A DNA stretch of 17,527 bases from an uncultured Desulfovibrio sp. (GTDB lineage: Bacteria; Desulfobacterota; Desulfovibrionia; Desulfovibrionales; Desulfovibrionaceae): the NCBI GenBank assembly GCA_937926875.1, contig CALBAX010000038.1, positions 1-17,527 of the forward strand. The letters are read 5' to 3'. The notes below the pieces were generated by a model that saw nothing but the letters and a program-made list of their open reading frames with translations, did no database searches and was not told where the DNA came from. The position numbers and the translations under genes were made by a program. Positions 1-5,365 of the stretch are shown one piece after another (the first letter of the stretch is position 1; every line of letters begins with the position of its first letter).

Positions 1-402
1 CACCACGTGTTTGCCGCCGGCGCGCAGATGGCTGATGCGGGCCAGCACCGGTTCCAGTGGTGCGGTCAGAGGCAGTTTCCGGGCTGGGAGGTCGTCGAAG
101 GCCGCCAGCAGACGACGGCCGCCGCACAGGACGTCGGCCTGTTCGATGAGGCGCAGACGGGCGGGGGAAAGGCCCTCGCGCGGGGGCAGGGCGCAGTCCA
201 GGCCCAGGATCAGGACAGGCCCGGCCGCCGTGCCGGCAGGCTCGAAGACGAAGGCGGAGTGCAGCAGGCTCTCCTGCGGGGACCAGACATCCGTATCGGG
301 CACGGCCGGAGCGGCCGGGGACGGCGCCGGCGGAGTGTCGGACGGGCGGGAAGGACGGGGAGCGGGCAGGCTGATGCCGGGGAGGAGGTTCTGCTGTTTC
401 AT
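1..402 (-). CDS. cbiE: Cobalt-precorrin-7 C5-methyltransferase CbiE, N-terminal part (runs off the window)
   Basis: The reverse strand is open from an ATG at 402 to the window edge (134 residues seen), so the C-terminal part lies outside. Residues 62-134 fit the start of CbiE/CobL-type SAM-dependent methyltransferases of cobalamin synthesis: a short hydrophobic beta strand (PVLILGL, 63-69), then GLSP (77-80), then ADVLCGGRRLL (89-99), the usual 'adenosyl-transferase entry' of this family. The first ~60 residues are a Pro/Ala-rich extension that CbiE normally lacks; no in-frame ATG, GTG or TTG start nearer the domain was noticed, so 402 is kept although its ribosome site is poor. Whether a CbiT domain is fused downstream cannot be seen. 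A terminator at 449-498 separates it from the upstream racemase gene, so it probably has its own promoter, which I could not identify. Confidence 0.75.
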   Translation of the reverse strand, partial: MKQQNLLPGISLPAPRPSRPSDTPPAPSPAAPAVPDTDVWSPQESLLHSAFVFEPAGTAAGPVLILGLDCALPPREGLSPARLRLIEQADVLCGGRRLLAAFDDLPARKLPLTAPLEPVLARISHLRAGGKHVV

Positions 403-433
403 GTATCTCTGTTTGGAAAGGAGCGGGGACAGG

Positions 434-448
434 GCGCGCGATGCGCGC
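434..448. repeat. Perfect GCGCGC inverted repeat with 3-base spacer
   Basis: GCGCGC, GAT, GCGCGC. It lies directly after the U-tract of the racemase terminator on the minus strand and 32 bases before the cbiE start. It may be part of the cbiE leader or an operator; nothing further can be said. Confidence 0.35.
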
Positions 449-498
449 AAAAAAGGGCAGCCGCAAGGGCCGGACGCGAGCCCGGCAGGCGGCCGCCC
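449..498 (-). terminator. Rho-independent terminator of the racemase gene
   Basis: On the minus strand a 10-bp stem (arms at 489-498 and 455-464, one G-U pair) encloses an inner CCGG-type hairpin and is followed by six T (complement of 449-454). It starts 8 bases after the racemase stop codon. Confidence 0.8.
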
Positions 499-505
499 GA
501 AAACA

Positions 506-1354
506 TCAGGCCTGCGCGTCCGGCAGCCAGACGCGGCCGCGGGCCACGAGGTCCACAGGGCCGTCGATGAAGGCTTTGCCCTGGTCATCATCGGGGATGT
601 GGACATGCAGGGAGCTGCCGCCGGGCTGCATGATGTCCAGAGGCTTGCGGTTGCCCTTGGCGGCCAGCAGCAGGGCCAGGGCCAGGGCGCCGGAGCCGCA
701 GGCGTTCTCGATGCAGGTGGTATGGGCATCACGCACATGGACCACGGGCAGCATGTCCAGCAGGCCCGTGCGGCGGCCCCACCAGATGACGCCGCTGGCC
801 ACTTCGCCGGTCATGCCGTACTGGCGGCGCAGCATGCGCGAGGCGGCGATGCAGTCCTCGGGCTGCATGTGGATCTCGCCGTCCAGCAGCAGATGGCAGA
901 TGCCGGGCAGGCGCACCAGATGGATGCCCTGTTCCGGGTGGGCGATGGGGCAGGGCGGCAGTTGCAGCTCGGCGCGCACCTGCCAGTGGGGGGAGGTGCC
1001 GCGTACCTGGAGCCGGATGGGGGTCTGCCAGCCGGAGACCTGCACTTCGTAGCGATGCTCGTTGGTCAGCTTCTGGCGGGCGATGCCCTGGAGCGTGGCC
1101 TCGGGCGAGGCGCTCTCGCGGAAGGCCAGCAGGGCGCCGAAGGCCCGGGTGGCATTGACGCAGAACTCACCGCCCGCCATGCGCAGGCGGCGCTCATCCA
1201 CAGCGACGAAACCGGCCTGTTCGGCCCCAAGGCTGTCAGGACGCATGGCCTGCCGGGCCAGCTCCGCCTGCCGGGCCGCATCCAGGCCCGCGGCAGGGAA
1301 AAAGAGCGTCGTATTGCCGCCGGGGCTCCATTTGGAAAAATCGAGTGCTGGCAT
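506..1354 (-). CDS. DapF-fold amino-acid racemase/epimerase, CntK/HisR-like (likely annotated diaminopimelate epimerase)
   Basis: 282 residues, cofactor-independent two-cysteine racemase fold. The two catalytic-thiol motifs are FCVNATRA (Cys65) and ENACGSGA (Cys219), followed by PGGSSLHVHI (244-253) and the C-terminal strand FIDGPVDLV, as in DapF. Several points argue against DAP as substrate: the first motif is C-V-N-A-T-R rather than C-G-N-G-x-R, and the Glu-Arg pair that in DapF precedes the second Cys and holds the distal carboxylate is not present. The N-terminus (FSKWSPGGNTTL) and EQAGF (45-49) instead recall the staphylococcal histidine racemase CntK as I remember it. The start at 1354 has an AAGGATG ribosome site; a good promoter lies just upstream and a terminator just downstream, so it appears monocistronic. 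Fold assignment is secure; substrate is inference. Confidence 0.85.
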   Translation of the reverse strand: MPALDFSKWSPGGNTTLFFPAAGLDAARQAELARQAMRPDSLGAEQAGFVAVDERRLRMAGGEFCVNATRAFGALLAFRESASPEATLQGIARQKLTNEHRYEVQVSGWQTPIRLQVRGTSPHWQVRAELQLPPCPIAHPEQGIHLVRLPGICHLLLDGEIHMQPEDCIAASRMLRRQYGMTGEVASGVIWWGRRTGLLDMLPVVHVRDAHTTCIENACGSGALALALLLAAKGNRKPLDIMQPGGSSLHVHIPDDDQGKAFIDGPVDLVARGRVWLPDAQA

Positions 1355-1377
1355 AACCCATCCTTTTGTATCTATTC

Positions 1378-1406
1378 AGTATGCTACAGGCGGGCCCGAC
1401 TGTCCA
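1378..1406 (-). promoter_or_regulatory. Sigma70-type promoter for the racemase gene
   Basis: Minus strand: -35 TGGACA (1401-1406), 17-base spacer, -10 CATACT (1378-1383). The predicted start near 1371 gives a leader of about 17 bases that contains the AAGGATG ribosome site. Confidence 0.55.
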
Positions 1407-1419
1407 GCCACCGGGCATC

Positions 1420-1445
1420 CCCGGCAGGTGAGGGGAACTGCCGGG
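1420..1445. repeat. 8-bp inverted repeat in the divergent intergenic region
   Basis: CCCGGCAG (1420-1427) and CTGCCGGG (1438-1445) with a 10-base spacer. It lies upstream of both divergent promoters and could be a shared operator, but repeats like this are common in GC-rich DNA. Confidence 0.3.
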
Positions 1446-1545
1446 CCGGCGCGCGCCTTGCCGGGGAGCGTTGCACGGAAGATATTGAAAGAAAGAATGC
1501 TTGCCCTTTGCTGCGAAAAAAGCTACCTTGTAAAGGTGTCAATAC

Positions 1546-1566
1546 CCTTTCCAATGACAGGAAAGG
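1546..1566. promoter_or_regulatory. Candidate operator: CCTTTCC-N7-GGAAAGG dyad
   Basis: A perfect 7-bp inverted repeat with a 7-base centre. The -35 hexamer ATGACA (1554-1559) of the vWA-OmpA promoter lies inside the centre, so a dimeric protein bound here would block RNA polymerase. A and T content is unusual for this genome, making chance less likely. The regulator is unknown. Confidence 0.4.
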
Positions 1567-1581
1567 CAAATGGCGCATATT
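1554..1581 (+). promoter_or_regulatory. Sigma70-type promoter for the vWA-OmpA gene
   Basis: -35 ATGACA (1554-1559), 16-base spacer, -10 CATATT (1576-1581); start predicted near 1588. A weaker alternative is TTGCCC (1501) with TACCTT (1524). Confidence 0.5.
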
Positions 1582-1626
1582 GCCTGGCATGTTGCAGGCA
1601 AAACAATAACTTTTTTGGGAGGCATC

Positions 1627-2622
1627 ATGAAATCTTTCCGCCTGCTGGCCCTTACCGCCGCGGTTCTTCTGAGCTTCGCCGTGGCTGCCGTGGCCGCTCC
1701 TGTCTGCAGCAAGAAGGTCAACAGCTTCGACTTCGTCGTGGACTATTCCGGCTCCATGATGATGAAGAACGACAAAATGAAGCAGGACAAGATCGAAGTG
1801 GCCAAGATCGCCCTGAAGCGCGTCAACGCCGCTATCCCCGCCCTGGACTTCAAGGGTGGCCTGCATACCATCGCCCCTAACGGCACCATCATCGAACAGG
1901 GCCCCTGGAACCGCGCCGCCATGGATAGCGGTATCAACACCCTGCGCAGCGGCTTCTCCACTTTCGGCCGCATGACCAACATGGGTGACGGCCTGCAGAC
2001 CTACGAGCCCTTCCTGAGCTCCATGGAACGCAGCGCTGCCCTGATCCTGGTGACCGACGGCGACAACAACCGCGGTATGGATCTGGTGGAAGTGGCCCGT
2101 CAGGTGTACGCCACCCAGCGCAACATGGTCATCCATGTGATCTCCCTGGCCGACACCCCGCAGGGCGAAGCCACCGTCAAGGCCATCGCCGGCATGAACC
2201 CCGCCTCCGTGCTGGTTCGCGCTGAAGACCTGGCCACCAGCGACGCCGAAGTGGAACGCTTCGTGCTGGCCGTGTTCTGCCAGGAAGAGACCGTGATCGT
2301 GCTGCGCGGCGTCAACTTCGCTTTTGACTCCTATGCCCTGGACAGCAAGGCCATGGGCATCCTGGACGAAGCCGCCGGCCTCATCAAGTCCAAGCCCAAC
2401 ACCAAGATCGTGCTGACCGGCTGGACCGACTCCCGTGGTACCGATGCCTACAACGCCAAGCTGTCCAAGAACCGCGCCGAAGCCGTCAAGGGCTACCTGG
2501 CCAAGCAGGGCGTGCCCGCCAGCCGCATGACCGCCATCGGCAAGGGCAAGTCCTTCAAGTACAGCAATGACAGCGAAGAAGGCCGTTACATGAACCGTCG
2601 TACGGAGATCTCCTTCGACTAA
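1627..2622 (+). CDS. Exported vWA-domain / OmpA C-terminal-domain fusion protein
   Basis: 331 residues. An N-terminal signal peptide (Lys at 2, hydrophobic core 5-23, likely cut after AVA-A near 24) sends it to the periplasm or outer membrane. Residues ~32-215 form a von Willebrand factor A domain with a complete metal-binding site: DYSGS (Asp39, Ser41, Ser43), Thr117 and TDGD (143-146). Residues ~225-331 form an OmpA-type peptidoglycan-binding domain: NFAFDSYAL, then TDSRGTDAYN...LSKNRA and NRRTEISFD at the end. Two mature cysteines (27 and 218) flank the vWA domain and could pair. The start is set by GGGAGG at 1617-1622; an upstream in-frame ATG at 1570 lies before the predicted transcription start. 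The signal lacks a lipobox at Cys27. Likely a wall-anchored metal-dependent adhesion or assembly factor; the exact role is unknown. The strongly C-ending codon use suggests high expression. Confidence 0.9.
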   Translation: MKSFRLLALTAAVLLSFAVAAVAAPVCSKKVNSFDFVVDYSGSMMMKNDKMKQDKIEVAKIALKRVNAAIPALDFKGGLHTIAPNGTIIEQGPWNRAAMDSGINTLRSGFSTFGRMTNMGDGLQTYEPFLSSMERSAALILVTDGDNNRGMDLVEVARQVYATQRNMVIHVISLADTPQGEATVKAIAGMNPASVLVRAEDLATSDAEVERFVLAVFCQEETVIVLRGVNFAFDSYALDSKAMGILDEAAGLIKSKPNTKIVLTGWTDSRGTDAYNAKLSKNRAEAVKGYLAKQGVPASRMTAIGKGKSFKYSNDSEEGRYMNRRTEISFD

Positions 2623-2647
2623 ACGACGCCCCTTTCCCCCTTTGAAT

Positions 2648-2673
2648 GAAACCCGGCGGAAACGCCGGGTTTT
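2648..2673 (+). terminator. Intercistronic terminator-like hairpin after the vWA-OmpA gene
   Basis: AACCCGGCG, GAAA tetraloop, CGCCGGGTT with a short T run. It lies only 20 bases before the lipoprotein start, leaving little room for a separate promoter, so it probably lets part of the transcription through. Confidence 0.7.
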
Positions 2674-2693
2674 CCATTAAGGAGTGATAACAG

Positions 2694-3194
2694 ATGAAAA
2701 AGATCCTGGCAGTCAGCCTGCTGACCAGCCTGCTGTGCAGCGGCTGCGCCCTGTTCGGCGGGGACGAGGGCTCCAGCCCGGCCACGGCCGCCCCTGCTGA
2801 AGAAGCCGCCACCGAGACCGCCAAAGCCCCTGAAAAGGCTCCGGCCAAGGAGGCTCCTGTGTCCCAGTCCAAACTGGAAGCCGATCTGTACAAGACCGGC
2901 CAGAGCCTGGTGGGCCGTGCCTCCCGCACGGTGATGCCCTCCAAGGCCCACAAGGAAGTGCGCAAGGTGGGCAAGGAATACGTGGCCACCTATGTGGAAG
3001 TGGATACCGACAGCCTGACCACGGAAGTGCGCAAGGGCGCCCGCGGCTATGTGGGCTTCATCCGCTATGCCGAGCATGTCTATGAATGCCGCAGTGCCAG
3101 CAAGAGCGGAGCCCTTTCCGCTCCCTGCGAAAAGATCAAGACCCGCAATCTCAACGAAATGATCCGCTACGACGGCAAGAAGTGGCAGTACTAG
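2694..3194 (+). CDS. Small lipoprotein of unknown function
   Basis: 166 residues. A lipoprotein-type signal (MKK, hydrophobic 4-14, C-S-G-Cys18) predicts cleavage before Cys18 and lipid attachment; the -3 residue is Cys instead of the usual Leu. Residues ~20-60 form an Ala/Pro/Glu/Lys-rich tether (repeated EAA, KAPEKAPAKEA), typical of a stalk that leads the domain away from the membrane. Residues ~62-166 are a compact domain with alternating beta strands (GKEYVATYVEVDTDSL, KGARGYVGFIRYAEHVYEC) and two cysteines; I do not recognise it. An AAGGAG site at 2679-2684 sets the start. It follows the vWA-OmpA gene through a leaky-looking hairpin, so the two may act together at the envelope. Confidence 0.85.
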   Translation: MKKILAVSLLTSLLCSGCALFGGDEGSSPATAAPAEEAATETAKAPEKAPAKEAPVSQSKLEADLYKTGQSLVGRASRTVMPSKAHKEVRKVGKEYVATYVEVDTDSLTTEVRKGARGYVGFIRYAEHVYECRSASKSGALSAPCEKIKTRNLNEMIRYDGKKWQY

Positions 3195-3219
3195 CCCCGG
3201 CGCATCCAGCCTGATGACG

Positions 3220-3255
3220 AGCCCTCTTCCCTGTGCACGGGAAGGGGGCTTTTTT
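3220..3255 (+). terminator. Rho-independent terminator of the lipoprotein gene
   Basis: A 12-bp stem (3220-3231 with 3239-3250, one T-G pair), 7-base loop and a run of six T. Confidence 0.9.
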
Positions 3256-3582
3256 CGGCCTGCGGACAGTCCTCCGGCCGGCACAGGTCATATCGGGCCG
3301 AGGGCCGTACGGGCTGCCCTGGAGGGCCTGGAGGGCATTTTTCTGAGTGTTCCCGTCTGTTGCCTGCCCGATGGACGGTACGTCCCTCCACGGCGGGGCA
3401 GGTGCTTGGGCGTGACCTGTATGGTGGCCGTCATGGAGGAGCCGGCAGCAGCCCCCTGTGGGGCATGGCCACGGGCAGGTTCGCATGACCGGAGAGAGGG
3501 GATGCAGGAGGTGCCGCAGACGAAGCCGGGGAAAGCGGCAGGGCAGGCACCGCAGGCCAGCGCTGTCAGGGAAAAGATCATG
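3256..3582. other. Intergenic stretch between two converging terminators
   Basis: No convincing gene. Open frames on both strands have Arg/Pro-rich, low-order products and no recognisable domain. The only hint is a minus-strand frame starting at 3581 with a short hydrophobic Cys-bearing N-terminus, described under findings. No promoter-like pair stood out. Confidence 0.6.
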
Positions 3583-3611
3583 AAAAAACCTCCACCCAAG
3601 GAAGGCGGAGG
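3583..3611 (-). terminator. Rho-independent terminator of the kinase gene
   Basis: On the minus strand CCTCCGCC (3604-3611) pairs with GGTGGAGG (3589-3596) through one G-U pair, 7-base loop, followed by six T. It lies 38 bases after the kinase stop codon. Confidence 0.85.
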
Positions 3612-3649
3612 CCGTCATTGCAGGATGGCCGCGGGGAGCGGCGAAGGGA

Positions 3650-4207
3650 TCAGGCCGTGGGCAGGCCGGGCAGGGGAGGCAAATGCTCGGCGATCCAGCG
3701 GGCGCACTGCTGGGGCGTCTTCTGGCGGGCGTCACAGCGCAGGGTGGCGTAGTGGTTGTAAAGAGCCTCGCGCTCATAAAAAATGTCGGCCAGGGTCTGC
3801 CCCGGGGCGATGGCAAGGCCGCGGTCGGGATTGCGGGCGATGCGCTCCTCGATGGTCTCCAGTGGCACGTCCAGGAAGACCACCGGCCCCAGGCCGGCCA
3901 GATGTGCCATGGCCTGTGGCCGGTAGACGGCGCTGCCGCCTGTGGCGATGACCGTGCGCTGGACGCGGATGGAGCCCAGCATCACGGCTTCCAGATCAAG
4001 GAAGGCCTCCTTGCTCAGGGCGTCGGTGACGGCCTGCAGGCGGTCGGCGTACAGGGCTTCCATAAGATAGTCACCGTCCATGAAGGCCCAGCCCAGGATT
4101 TGGGCCAGGGCCATGCCCACAGTGGATTTTCCCGCGCCGGCCATGCCGATGAGGACCACACAGGGACAGGCGGGCGGCGGGGGCAGCAGATGTTCTGGCG
4201 TGGACAT
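3650..4207 (-). CDS. Shikimate-kinase-family small-molecule kinase, substrate uncertain
   Basis: 185 residues, about the length of AroK/AroL. Walker A is GMAGAGKST (21-29), FMDGD (42-46) matches the D-x-D of shikimate kinases, the lid Arg is in DRG (129) and the C-terminal R-x-x-x-Y element is present (Arg146). Two substrate positions differ: the F-R-x-x-E segment reads F69-L-D-L-E, so the shikimate-binding Arg (Arg58 in the E. coli enzymes) is Leu, and the Gly-Gly-Gly loop reads GGS (90-92). This suggests phosphorylation of another alcohol such as homoserine; I recall, without checking, that a shikimate-kinase-like homoserine kinase was proposed in Desulfovibrio. The start at 4207 has AAGGAG six bases upstream; the frame is open further back but that part spans the promoter. 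Single gene with its own promoter and terminator. Confidence 0.85.
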   Translation of the reverse strand: MSTPEHLLPPPPACPCVVLIGMAGAGKSTVGMALAQILGWAFMDGDYLMEALYADRLQAVTDALSKEAFLDLEAVMLGSIRVQRTVIATGGSAVYRPQAMAHLAGLGPVVFLDVPLETIEERIARNPDRGLAIAPGQTLADIFYEREALYNHYATLRCDARQKTPQQCARWIAEHLPPLPGLPTA

Positions 4208-4236
4208 GCGGTCTCCTTGGTGATATTGGAAGAAAA

Positions 4237-4265
4237 ATTGTGCCGTCGCAGGCACATCCTGTCAA
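4237..4265 (-). promoter_or_regulatory. Sigma70 promoter for the kinase gene
   Basis: Minus strand: consensus -35 TTGACA (4260-4265), 17-base spacer, -10 CACAAT (4237-4242). Transcription should start near 4230, about 23 bases before the ATG. Confidence 0.7.
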
Positions 4266-4352
4266 GGCGCAAAAGGCCTTTGGCGACAGGCAGGGAGCTG
4301 TCCCGCCGGAGTTTTTTTGTTCATTGTCCCGACCGGGGATGGTGAACAAGCC

Positions 4353-4381
4353 TTGACGGCGGGCCTTATGCCGTGTATGTA
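4353..4381 (+). promoter_or_regulatory. Likely promoter of the rpmH-rnpA-yidD-yidC cluster
   Basis: -35 TTGACG (4353-4358) with a 17-base spacer to TATGTA (4376-4381); TGTAAC two bases further is an alternative -10. The start would be near 4388, giving a leader of about 145 bases before rpmH. Confidence 0.5.
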
Positions 4382-4413
4382 ACCCTTTCAAATTTACAGG
4401 CTGCAAGGCGTAT

Positions 4414-4443
4414 CCCGTGCAGCGACAGTGCTGCGGGCACGGG
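4414..4443 (+). promoter_or_regulatory. Stem-loop in the rpmH leader
   Basis: CCCGTGC (4414-4420) pairs with GCACGGG (4437-4443), enclosing a smaller AGC/GCT pairing. It sits about 25 bases after the predicted transcription start. A control role is possible but unproven. Confidence 0.4.
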
Positions 4444-4532
4444 CAAGCCTTCCCGCTTATGTCGCGCAAAACTCGCGCCGGGCCACTTGGCCTGCTGTCC
4501 GTCGCCGCAGCCACACGCAAGGAGCTAGAGCA

Positions 4533-4667
4533 ATGAAGAGAACATACCAGCCCAGTAAAGTCAGAAGAGCCCGCACCCACGGTTTCCGCGCCCGCATGGC
4601 CACCCCCAGCGGCCGCGCCATCCTGCGCCGTCGTCGCGCCAAGGGTCGCAAGCATCTGAGCGCCTAG
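4533..4667 (+). CDS. rpmH: 50S ribosomal protein L34
   Basis: 44 residues, the usual size, with the hallmark sequence MKRTYQPSKVRR, then HGFRARM and a poly-Arg/Lys end (ILRRRRAKGRKHLSA). It is a structural protein of the large ribosomal subunit that contacts 23S rRNA. The start is fixed by AAGGAG about 10 bases upstream and by the family's invariant N-terminus; the in-frame extension upstream is untranslated leader. It is first in the conserved order rpmH-rnpA-yidD-yidC-jag-mnmE. Confidence 0.99.
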   Translation: MKRTYQPSKVRRARTHGFRARMATPSGRAILRRRRAKGRKHLSA

Positions 4668-4709
4668 TCGATTGGGGGCTGCGCCCCGCGATCCCAGAAG
4701 CGAGCCATC

Positions 4710-5105
4710 ATGGCCGAACGCCTTTTTCTGCCCCGCCAGAGCCGCATCCGCAAACAAGCGGAGTATTCCGCGTGCTACGAGCGGGGCAGGCGTTACCATA
4801 CGGAGCATTTCCTTGTTTTTGTACGGCCCCGCGAAAACGGGGCCTGTACGCGTATGGGCATGGCTGTATCCCGCAAGGTGGGCAAAGCGGTCACGCGCAA
4901 CCGGGTCAAACGTCTGCTGCGGGAATTCTTTCGCCTGCACCGGGCACTTTTGCCCGAACATCTGGATATCGTCGCTGTGGCCAAAAAGCACACCGGCGCG
5001 GCGGGCCTGAGCCAGGACCGCGTCAACGCCCAGCTGCTGCCGCTGCTGCAGCGCCTGCCGGGCCTGCACCCGGCCAGGGACAACGGCAGCCGGAACAGGG
5101 ACTAG
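4710..5105 (+). CDS. rnpA: Ribonuclease P protein component
   Basis: 131 residues. It carries the family signature RNRVKRLLREFFR (near 70-82), preceded by the beta-sheet segments that bind the 5' leader of pre-tRNA (FLVFVRPRENG, MGMAVSRKVGKAV). It binds the catalytic RNase P RNA and helps mature tRNA 5' ends. It follows rpmH after 42 bases that include a GGGGC-TGC-GCCCC hairpin (within 4674-4687), and lies 2 bases before yidD. The ribosome site is weak, so translation may depend on rpmH. The last ~15 residues are a polar tail of no known role. Confidence 0.97.
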   Translation: MAERLFLPRQSRIRKQAEYSACYERGRRYHTEHFLVFVRPRENGACTRMGMAVSRKVGKAVTRNRVKRLLREFFRLHRALLPEHLDIVAVAKKHTGAAGLSQDRVNAQLLPLLQRLPGLHPARDNGSRNRD

Positions 5106-5107
5106 CC

Positions 5108-5338
5108 ATGCTGCGCCGTCTCTTCGTCCTGCCCATCCGCTTCTACCAGCTGTTCATTTCTCCGGTCCTGCCCCCTGCCTGTCGTTTTTACCCCACATGT
5201 TCCGCCTACGCCCTGGAAGCCATCATGACCCACGGCGTATTGCGCGGCGGCTGGCTGGCCTTGCGTCGTCTGGCCCGCTGCCATCCCTGGGGCGGCTCGG
5301 GATATGATCCCGTGCCCCCTGCGCGGCGTCACCCGTAG
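5108..5338 (+). CDS. yidD: Membrane protein insertion efficiency factor YidD
   Basis: 76 residues, typical of the family. It shows the conserved run FYQLFISPVLPPACRFYPTC followed by SAYALEAI, HGVLRGGWLALRRLARCHPW and G-G-S-G-Y-D-P-V-P. The protein is an amphipathic, membrane-associated helper of YidC-dependent insertion. Its start lies 2 bases after the rnpA stop, so translation is probably coupled; yidC begins 27 bases downstream, consistent with joint function. Confidence 0.98.
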   Translation: MLRRLFVLPIRFYQLFISPVLPPACRFYPTCSAYALEAIMTHGVLRGGWLALRRLARCHPWGGSGYDPVPPARRHP

Positions 5339-5365
5339 TCTCTGCTTCATGGAGTACCTCCCCGC

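Noticed and set aside
11..1609. Long plus-strand open frame covering the cbiE and racemase region
   Set aside because: It is antisense to two recognisable genes, and its product is low-complexity Gly/Ala/Gln/Arg-rich with no domain; high GC removes stop codons.
1570..1626. Longer start for the vWA-OmpA gene
   Set aside because: It would bury the signal peptide behind 19 residues, lacks a ribosome site, and precedes the predicted transcription start.
4285..4319. Terminator-like stem followed by seven T on the plus strand between the kinase and rpmH promoters
   Set aside because: The stem is broken by a 2-base bulge, there are extra bases before the T run, and no plus-strand gene lies upstream to be terminated.
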